Origin: Ruaniaceae bacterium KH17
GTDB lineage: Bacteria > Actinomycetota > Actinomycetes > Actinomycetales > Actinomycetaceae
Assembly: GCA_900199505.1 (NCBI GenBank)
Contig: FZQV01000017.1
Coordinates: 1 to 52,959 of the forward strand
Length of the DNA stretch: 52,959 bases
Reading direction: 5' to 3'
The notes beneath the pieces were generated by a model. It was not told where the DNA came from, did not search any database, and saw only the letters and a list, made by a program, of their open reading frames with translations. Positions 47,423 through 52,959 of the stretch are shown piece by piece (position 1 is the first letter of the stretch; each line of letters opens with the position of its first letter). Position numbers and translations under genes: made by a program.

Positions 47423-47769
47423 CGGCTCGTCCCACTTCCGCTCGTCGATGCGTACACGCGTACGGCCTTCCCGGTTCGATTCCACCACGACATCGCGCTC
47501 GATGAACTCGTTGTTCCCGTCGTAGATCGGGAGTAAAACGATCCGGAGTAATACGACTGGGTCCAAAAACACATCCGACCGCTCGCGCAATCCGCACTCG
47601 AGAAGGTGTCATACTCGCCAGCAGCTGCTGGCGTGAGCGTGACGACCGAGAGGGCCGTAGCGAGAACGACGGCCACCAGAGCTGGCAAACGATGCCTAGG
47701 CTCACGCGCATACCGGAGTCGTATCGGAAAAGAAATCTGATGCCGCGAGACCGGACGAGATTGTGTCAT
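47341..47769 (-). CDS. Secreted peptidase inhibitor I36-like protein 2
   Basis: A 142-residue exported protein. A basic start and hydrophobic stretch (LPALVAVVLATALSVVTLTP) end in PAAA, then DCASGRMCFWTQSYYSG, the same Cys pattern as I36-like protein 1 (DCATGYFCIW). A C-terminal cysteine pair is also present. It is first in the cluster. ATG 47769 lies 6 nt after the proposed -10 element, so the transcript may be leaderless. Confidence 0.75.
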   Translation of the reverse strand: MTQSRPVSRHQISFPIRLRYAREPRHRLPALVAVVLATALSVVTLTPAAAGEYDTFSSADCASGRMCFWTQSYYSGSFYSRSTTGTTSSSSAMSWWNRTGKAVRVYASTSGSGTSRCIPSGQMMPSQALTTGKIVILSTTTC

Positions 47770-48208
47770 GACCTATACGTGCCGTGAGAGCACCGTTTTG
47801 TCTCACGAATTTGTGTGCTGTTCGACACACTCTGTCGCGACCCCCGTAGCAAAGTGACACTGCACCTGACGAGCGGAGGAGTGCCCCCGGGGAGCAGGGG
47901 TTAAGTAGGCAACGTGAAGGGGACGGCCGCGAGTAATCACGGTCATCGTGACAGTTGGCGATGGTAAGCCGTCGTCACCCGCCACGTTACCGAAGCCGAG
48001 AGTCGAAACGGCGTCACGCCACCCCTCACGTAGACGCAGCGTGACTGATCACGCCAAAGAAAGCGGAGATCCAGACGCCATCGGCTCCTACTCATCTACG
48101 TCTCGTGCTTTATGAGGCCCCATGAGTCACGAAATGTAGAAGACCGGCAAGGAACGGGCGGTGGCAGAGCTCGGAGTCATGTCAGTGGCTCGGCCTACAC
48201 TTGAGCCG
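47770..48208. other. 439-bp intergenic region
   Basis: It divides the minus-strand sigma/I36 cluster from the plus-strand protease gene. It holds the promoter motif at 47776-47806 and the -10 of the protease gene at 48196-48201. I recognise nothing in between. Confidence 0.6.
47776..47806 (-). promoter_or_regulatory. Shared promoter motif upstream of I36-like gene 2 and sigma operon
   Basis: GTGAGACAAA-N10-CACGGCACGTA on the minus strand, the twin of 45658-45688. Alternatively the GTGAGA/TCTCAC pair within it is an inverted-repeat operator. Confidence 0.6.
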
Positions 48209-48661
48209 ATGAATCTGGACGACGTCGACGCCCTCGCGCGGGATCTCATGGCGGCCCATGGGCTATTCCCCACGTGGCGTTTCGCCTTCGATCACGCCAA
48301 GCGGCGGGCCGGCGCCTGCCGCCACAAGGACCGGACCATCACCGTCTCTCGGCACCTGATGGCGCTCTATCCCGAGGCCCTCGTGCGCGAGGTGCTGCTG
48401 CACGAGATCGCGCACGCCGTTGCCGGTGCGGAACACAGACACGACGCCGTCTGGAAGCGCACCGCCCTCGCGATCGGATCCAACGGCAAGGCCCGGCTGC
48501 CGAGCACCGCGCCGCAGGCGCCCGCGCCGTGGATCGGCCGCTGCCCCAATGGCCACGAGTACACCCGGCACCGGCTCCCCCGCGGCGGCGCCACCTGCTC
48601 CATCTGCGCACCCCGCTTCGATCCGCGCTTCCCAATCGAATGGACCCGGAACGTGGCGTGA
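48209..48661 (+). CDS. SprT-like zinc metalloprotease family protein
   Basis: A 150-residue cytosolic protein with the zinc motif HEIAH (65-69) and a C-terminal Cys-containing ribbon (GRCPNGHEYTRH, then TCSICAPRF). SprT-like proteins are related to the Spartan protease for DNA-protein crosslinks; the bacterial role is not established. Start ATG 48209 has TACACT (48196-48201) 7 nt upstream, so it is predicted leaderless; the 16 extra codons in frame lie upstream of that box. Confidence 0.85.
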   Translation: MNLDDVDALARDLMAAHGLFPTWRFAFDHAKRRAGACRHKDRTITVSRHLMALYPEALVREVLLHEIAHAVAGAEHRHDAVWKRTALAIGSNGKARLPSTAPQAPAPWIGRCPNGHEYTRHRLPRGGATCSICAPRFDPRFPIEWTRNVA

Positions 48662-48980
48662 CCACCGCCCTCTTCGTCACTCTGCGCGCAGTGAGCAGAG
48701 CGGGCGGAGTCGTAATATCCAGACCACGAGTCGTGGGCTACTTCAGGCGTCCTGGATACTGCGACTCCGCCCTACGGGCTCCGCGCAGCATGACGAGGGT
48801 TTGGGGCGCGCAGTACGACGACGTGTGGGACGCGCTCATGACGACCGGTACGGGACGCGGAGCATGCCGACAGGTGGGCGCAGGTCCGAGGACACTGCCC
48901 GGCATCTCGATACCGTCTCGCTCCGTTCGCTCCACCCACGAGAGTTATAGGCTAGCCACGTCCACGGAGGGAGGCGGAGC
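48662..48980. other. 319-bp intergenic region with REP-like element
   Basis: It contains REP-like copy D (48674-48798). The rest (48799-48970) holds no recognisable gene; it ends with the GGAGGGAGGCGGAG ribosome site of the permease gene. Confidence 0.65.
48674..48798. repeat. REP-like element, intergenic copy D
   Basis: It begins CGTCACTCTGCGCGCAGTG and ends GCGCAGCATGACGAGG, with internal GGCGGAGTCG/CGACTCCGCC arms. It is the longest and most diverged of the four copies. Confidence 0.82.
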
Positions 48981-49889
48981 ATGGCGGCAGTGGCACTGCG
49001 CGAAGGCCAGAAGGCCCGCCGCCGCCGCGACGCCGCAACGGCCTACACGATCCTCATCCCCAGCCTGATCGGGACCGGCCTGTTCCTGGTAATTCCAGTG
49101 ATCGCCGTCGCCGTCCTCTCCTTCTTCAAGTGGGACCTGATCTCCGATCCGCAGTTCGTGGGCCTCGCCAACTTCGAATACCTCGCGGCGAACGCCAAGT
49201 TCTGGAACTCGCTGTGGGTCACCGCGAAGTTCTCCCTGATGTCCATCCCACTGGCCGTGCTGCTGGGACTGCTGCTCGCCGTCGCACTGAATCGAAAGCT
49301 TCCCGGCACCGCGCTCTTACGCGTGATCTACGTGCTCCCGTGGGTGTGCGCGCCGCTCGCGCTCGGTGTGGTGTGGCAGTGGCTGTTCGCGCCCAGCAAC
49401 GGCTTGATCAACGCGGTCCTCGGCCAGCGCATCGAGTGGATGAGCAACCCACGCCTCGCGCTCCCGGCGATCGCGTTCGTGTACATCTGGACCCAGGTGG
49501 GCTACATTTCACTGTTCTTCCTTGCCGGGCTCCAATCGATTCCCGTATCGGTCTACGAAGCGGCGAAGGTGGACGGCGCCGGCCCCGTTCGCATCTTCAC
49601 CTCCATCACGATGCCGCTGGTCATGCCCACCACATTCTTCGTGACGGTCACCCAAGTCATCGCCAGCTTCCAAGTCTTCGACCTGGTCTACGGCCTCACC
49701 GGCGGCGCCTCCGGCTACCCCCGCGGTAGCACGGACGTGATCGCCGCGCGCATCTACCAGGAGGCGTTCGTCTCGCTCAACCTTGGCCGCGCCTCGGCCA
49801 TGGCCCTCATCCTGTTCGCCGTCCTCGTGATTATCACGGTGATCCAGCAACGCTTCTTCTCGAAGCGGATCACCTACGACATGAGTTGA
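48981..49889 (+). CDS. Sugar ABC transporter permease, MalF type
   Basis: A 302-residue permease with six helices. The EAA loop is EAAKVDGAGPVRIFTSITMP. The start is ATG 48981 with a strong purine-rich ribosome site. It is first in a permease-permease-binding protein set (CUT1 family), with a 6-bp gap to the second permease. The set shares no close sequence with the 16.6-20 kb importer and encodes no ATPase. Confidence 0.9.
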   Translation: MAAVALREGQKARRRRDAATAYTILIPSLIGTGLFLVIPVIAVAVLSFFKWDLISDPQFVGLANFEYLAANAKFWNSLWVTAKFSLMSIPLAVLLGLLLAVALNRKLPGTALLRVIYVLPWVCAPLALGVVWQWLFAPSNGLINAVLGQRIEWMSNPRLALPAIAFVYIWTQVGYISLFFLAGLQSIPVSVYEAAKVDGAGPVRIFTSITMPLVMPTTFFVTVTQVIASFQVFDLVYGLTGGASGYPRGSTDVIAARIYQEAFVSLNLGRASAMALILFAVLVIITVIQQRFFSKRITYDMS

Positions 49890-49895
49890 GCCGCC

Positions 49896-50762
49896 ATGCC
49901 GACGACGCCCACCCCCACCAAGGCCCGCTCCCTCACGATGAGCCGGGCTTTGGCAAACCTGCTTACCTACGCGATGCTGATCGCCGGTGCCGTTCTCATG
50001 CTTGGCCCGTTCGTATTCTCGGTGATGACGGCGCTGAAGACGGCCCGGCAGTTCAACACCAGCCCGCCACTCACGCCGCCGAACCCGGTCACGTTCGAGA
50101 ACTTCACCGCCCTGTTCAGCGAGCAGCACCAGTTCTACGTGCCGATCGCGATCACGGCCCAAGTGGTGATCGTGATGGTGGTGGGCCAGATGTTCGCCTC
50201 GATCCTCGCGGCCTACGCGTTCTCGTTCCTCGAGTTCCCCGGGCGCGACGGCCTCTTCTGGGTCTACCTCGCCACGCTCATGATCCCACCGGTGGTGACG
50301 ATCATCCCGCTGTACATCATGATGGCGGAGCTCGGCTGGCGGAACACCTTCGCCGGGCTCGTGGTGCCGTTGATGTTCGGCTCCCCGTACGCCGTCTTCC
50401 TCCTGCGTGAGAACTTCCGCTCCATGCCGAGCGAGATCATGGACGCCGCCCGACTTGACGGCGCGGGCACGATGCGTCGGCTCGTCTCGATCGTGCTCCC
50501 CATGAATACGCCGATCCTCGCCACCCTCCTGCTGATCACGGTAGTGACGCACTGGAACAACTTCATGTGGCCCTCGATCATCGCCCCCGCGCCCGAGTGG
50601 CGCGTCATCACGGTGGCGACGGCGGCCCTGCAGTCCCAGTACGACGGCAACTGGACGCTCGTCATGGCGGCCACCACGATCGCGCTCGCGCCGCTGCTGA
50701 TCCTGTTCATCATCTTCCAAGACCGGATCACGCAGTCGATCGGCGTCACCGGCTTCCGCTGA
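49896..50762 (+). CDS. Sugar ABC transporter permease, MalG type
   Basis: A 288-residue permease with six helices. The EAA-type loop is MDAARLDGAGTMRRLVSIVLP. It follows the MalF-type gene by 6 bp. The ending FQDRITQSIGVTGFR is normal for CUT1 MalG-type proteins. The substrate is probably an oligosaccharide, not determinable. Confidence 0.9.
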   Translation: MPTTPTPTKARSLTMSRALANLLTYAMLIAGAVLMLGPFVFSVMTALKTARQFNTSPPLTPPNPVTFENFTALFSEQHQFYVPIAITAQVVIVMVVGQMFASILAAYAFSFLEFPGRDGLFWVYLATLMIPPVVTIIPLYIMMAELGWRNTFAGLVVPLMFGSPYAVFLLRENFRSMPSEIMDAARLDGAGTMRRLVSIVLPMNTPILATLLLITVVTHWNNFMWPSIIAPAPEWRVITVATAALQSQYDGNWTLVMAATTIALAPLLILFIIFQDRITQSIGVTGFR

Positions 50763-50771
50763 GCGATACAG

Positions 50772-50944
50772 GGCGTTGAACCAGAATCCACCAATCAACT
50801 CGCACCTCAAGGTCGTTGAGTGAGGCCGGAGGCCGAGCCGAAACGCGGGACGTATTGACTCCACCTGGCAGATGCGTGGCTACGGGTATGCCTTCAACGC
50901 CAATCATCCCTGTTTCAACTCCTCGCTTCGCTCGTCACTCAACG
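50772..50944. repeat. Inverted REP-like pair (second family)
   Basis: CGTTGAGTGA followed by GGCCGGAGGCCGAGC and GAAACG (50814-50845) faces its inverted relative TGTTTCAACTCCTCGCTTCG through CACTCAACG (50911-50944). Short outer arms GGCGTTGAA (50772-50780) and TTCAACGCC (50893-50901) also pair. It lies between the permease and binding-protein genes. Confidence 0.75.
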
Positions 50945-51020
50945 CCCTTCTCCCGAAGTTTGGCGATCGCACCGGGCGAGCGCGAGAATGTGGGTAGTTG
51001 ACTATTGAAGGAGTCGCTTA

Positions 51021-52400
51021 ATGAAAACCCTGAAGAAGTCCGCGGCAATCGCCGCGTTTGCCGCCAGCGCCCTCGTGCTCACGGCCTGCTCACCCGGATC
51101 GGATTCCACCATCGGAACCCCGGATCCCACCGATGCCACCGCATCAACGGACACCGAAGAGGCAACCTCCGCTCCCGTCGAGGACGCCACCACCGTGACG
51201 TTCCGCCTCTGGGATGACGTCGCCGGCCCCGCGTACCAGGAGTCGTTCGACGCGTTTAACGCGCAGAACCCGGACATTAAGGTCGTGGTCGACGTCGTCG
51301 GCTGGGGCGACTATTGGGAGCGCATGCCGCTCGACATCCAGTCCGGCGACATGGCCGACATCTTCTGGGTGAACAGCTCCGGCTACGGCATCTACGCCGA
51401 TAACGGCAACCTGATCAACATCGATGACGCGCTCGGCGCGGACCACGACGAGTGGGTCGAATCCGCCACCTCGCTCTACAACCGCGGCGGAACCCAGTGG
51501 GGCGTCCCCCAGATCTGGGATTCGATCGCCCTGTTCTACAACAAGGACTTGGTCGATGAGGCCGGCGTGGACGTGGAGTCCCTGAAGTGGTCTCCCGACG
51601 GCGATGGCGACACCCTGATCGAGGCCGCGACGGCGCTTACTACCGACGCCGCAGGCCTGCACCCGGGCGACGAGGGCTTCGACCCCAACGCCCGCGAGAC
51701 CTTCGGCTTCAACTCGCAGGCCGACATGCAGGCGGTCTACCTGGACTTCCTCGCCCAGAACGGTGCCACCTTCCAGGACGAAGATGACAACTTCGCCTTC
51801 GCCACCGACGAAGGCGCGGAGGCGTTCCAGTACCTGATCGACCTGATCAACGAGCACTACGTGGCGCCGTCCGCTGCGGATACCAACGCCGACGGCGATC
51901 TGACCCGTTCGTTGTTCATGCAGGGCAAGCTCGGCCTCTTCCAGTCCGGTCCCTACAGCCTGAAGACGATCGCGGAGAGCGCCGAGTTCGACTGGGGCAT
52001 TGCCCCGCTCGTCGAGGGTCCCGAAGGCCGCATTTCCGTGGTTCACTCCGTGGCCGCCGTCGGAAACGCCGACTCGAAGAACCTCGACGCCACGATCAAG
52101 GTGCTGCAGTGGCTCGGCTCGGCCGATGGCCAGGCCGCGCTCGCCAGCCAGGGCGTCTCGTTCCCTGCCGCGGTGGACGCGCAGGACGCGTTCATCAACT
52201 ACTGGGCCGGGCAGGACGTTGACGTGCAGCCGTTCATCGACGCCGCTAATGGCGAGACCACGAACCCGCTGATCGGCGCGAAGGGCACCGCCGGTTTCAC
52301 AACGATTGCCCCGATGCTGAACGACATGTTCCTCGGTGAGACCGACGTGGCCGAGGACTTGGCCGCAATCCAAGCCGAAGGCAACGCCGCGATGGAGTGA
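51021..52400 (+). CDS. Sugar-binding lipoprotein of ABC transporter
   Basis: A 459-residue family-1 solute-binding protein. The signal peptide ends in lipobox LTAC (cysteine near 23), followed by a Ser/Thr/Asp linker. The mature domain carries DIFWVNSSGYGIYADNGNL, WGVPQIWDSIALFYNKD and MQGKLGLFQSGPY segments. ATG 51021 has GAAGGAG upstream. The 258-bp gap with a REP-like pair after the permeases suggests its own promoter or processed message, giving more binding protein. Confidence 0.9.
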   Translation: MKTLKKSAAIAAFAASALVLTACSPGSDSTIGTPDPTDATASTDTEEATSAPVEDATTVTFRLWDDVAGPAYQESFDAFNAQNPDIKVVVDVVGWGDYWERMPLDIQSGDMADIFWVNSSGYGIYADNGNLINIDDALGADHDEWVESATSLYNRGGTQWGVPQIWDSIALFYNKDLVDEAGVDVESLKWSPDGDGDTLIEAATALTTDAAGLHPGDEGFDPNARETFGFNSQADMQAVYLDFLAQNGATFQDEDDNFAFATDEGAEAFQYLIDLINEHYVAPSAADTNADGDLTRSLFMQGKLGLFQSGPYSLKTIAESAEFDWGIAPLVEGPEGRISVVHSVAAVGNADSKNLDATIKVLQWLGSADGQAALASQGVSFPAAVDAQDAFINYWAGQDVDVQPFIDAANGETTNPLIGAKGTAGFTTIAPMLNDMFLGETDVAEDLAAIQAEGNAAME

Positions 52401-52421
52401 TCCAGCCGCGTCAGCGCAGAG

Positions 52422-52453
52422 GTGGGGCCCGGTTCTCTCGAACCGGGCCCCAC
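52422..52453 (+). terminator. Hairpin downstream of the binding-protein gene
   Basis: A perfect 14-bp stem GTGGGGCCCGGTTC/GAACCGGGCCCCAC with loop TCTC, 21 bp after the stop. There is no T-run. Confidence 0.7.
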
Positions 52454-52598
52454 TGCAATTCGTGGGTTGAAGCAAAGCGATCCATCGCGCAAGGTGGCTC
52501 CGAGCACGGTTTGTGGAGCGTACGTCCTTCTAAACGGCGGTTTAGAACGGTGTGGGCTCCACAAAGGGCACGGTTGTCGGCTTTCCGTGCGCACGAAA

Positions 52599-52625
52599 GG
52601 GGCCCGGTCCTTTCGAACCGGGCCC
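52599..52625. repeat. Second copy of the GGGCCCGGT hairpin
   Basis: GGGCCCGGT (52600-52608) and ACCGGGCCC (52617-52625) repeat the core of the 52422-52453 hairpin about 175 bp further on, just before the IS3-type left end. Confidence 0.65.
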
Positions 52626-52650
52626 TGGGCGGCCTAGGGATTTCGGACGG

Positions 52651-52959
52651 TGGGCCCTCTTAAGCTGGGGGCGTTACTGAAAGAGAGATCCACAGATTAT
52701 GGCCGCAGTACGACGACGGTTCAGTCAAGAGTTCAAGGACGAGTTGTGTCAGGAGGTGATTTCGACGTCAAAGCCGATCAGGACGGTGGCTGAGTCGTAT
52801 GGTGTCGGCACCGAAACGCTACGCAATTGGCTGGTCAAGTATCGAGAAGCTCACGGTGGCAGCGAGGAAGAGTTGACGCTCTCTGAGCGTGCTCGTTTGA
52901 AGGAGCTTGAGCGGGAGAACCAGGAGCTTCGAGCTGAGACGGCGTTCCTAAAAAAAGCC
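52651..52959 (+). mobile_element. IS3-family insertion sequence, left end (partial)
   Basis: The element appears to begin near 52651 with TGGGCCCTCTTAAGC, a TG-starting terminal repeat, and runs off the right edge. Its right end and any target duplication are outside the window, so the exact boundary is provisional. Confidence 0.65.
52699..52959 (+). CDS. IS3-family transposase OrfA (partial at window edge)
   Basis: 87 codons from ATG 52699 to the window end. The N-terminal helix-turn-helix is RRRFSQEFKDELCQEVI to TVAESYGVGTETLRNWL. A leucine-zipper-like coiled coil follows (LSERARLKELERENQELRA). The last codons contain an A7G run (CTAAAAAAAGCC), the classic -1 frameshift site that joins OrfA to OrfB in IS3 elements. 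OrfB and the right end are not in view. Confidence 0.93.
   Translation, partial: MAAVRRRFSQEFKDELCQEVISTSKPIRTVAESYGVGTETLRNWLVKYREAHGGSEEELTLSERARLKELERENQELRAETAFLKKA

Noticed and set aside
47803-47985. 60-codon minus-strand open frame upstream of the I36 cluster
   Set aside because: No ribosome site and no motif, and it overlaps the promoter motif at 47797-47806.

Overview
The window looks like chromosomal DNA of a high-G+C actinobacterium (Actinomycetota). By eye it is about two-thirds G+C. It carries Actinobacteria-type families (DUF5926, a CU044_5270-like protein beside a sigma factor, a SprT-like protease) and tandem class genes of core metabolism. About eighteen genes have a TANNNT or NANNNT -10 hexamer only 6-7 nt before the start codon and no Shine-Dalgarno sequence, the signature of leaderless mRNA that is common in this phylum. 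I cannot name the genus. Both ends are mobile-element pieces: the 3' end of an IS1249-like transposase on the left, and the 5' end of an IS3-family element (orfA up to its A7G slippage site) on the right.

Layout. 0.4-2 kb: tRNA-Ser(CGA), then divergent tadA and upp. 2-8 kb: a proline racemase/cyclodeaminase pair overlapping by 4 nt, an alpha/beta hydrolase, a Cys/Met-type PLP enzyme, a GCS2-family ligase and tRNA-Arg(ACG). 8.2-13.8 kb: a KdpDE-type two-component system (short KdpD), an APC-superfamily permease that resembles a KimA-type potassium transporter, and a DASS transporter. Four phased half-sites upstream of the permease look like the KdpE operator. 14-16.4 kb: a thioredoxin-like lipoprotein, OsmC, and tRNA-Ser(GCT) and tRNA-Ser(TGA). 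16.6-20 kb: an alpha-glucoside-type ABC importer without its ATPase. 20.1-28.3 kb: HAD phosphatase, serS, diacylglycerol kinase, pheA, a GT2 glycosyltransferase, DUF5926 and pgm. 28.7-33.9 kb: a PfkB kinase, a GH4 phospho-glycosidase, an App1-type phosphatase and gnd. 34-40.5 kb: a small YtxH-like protein, a peptidase E homologue, a DUF4287/SRPBCC-like protein, and hrpA carrying two in-frame palindromic repeat insertions.

40.8-47.8 kb is the most distinctive part. It is a run of same-strand genes of visibly lower G+C: two secreted peptidase-inhibitor-I36-like proteins, a sigma-70-family factor, a CU044_5270-like membrane protein, a lipoprotein and a MacB/FtsX-type ABC transporter. The two I36 genes share the same promoter-like motif, GTGAGACAAA-N10-CACGRCAYGTA. 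This suggests one sigma-controlled envelope or secretion module, probably acquired. 48.2-52.4 kb holds the SprT-like protease and a second sugar ABC importer, again without an ATPase; a shared MsiK-like ATPase elsewhere would serve both.

Intergenic DNA is rich in structure. It holds an over-represented 8-mer GCCGTCGG, many large palindromes each with a different arm sequence, three palindromes spaced exactly 52 bp apart upstream of the diacylglycerol kinase gene, a dispersed REP-like family present in both intergenic and coding copies, and two truncated copies of tRNA-Ser 3' ends.
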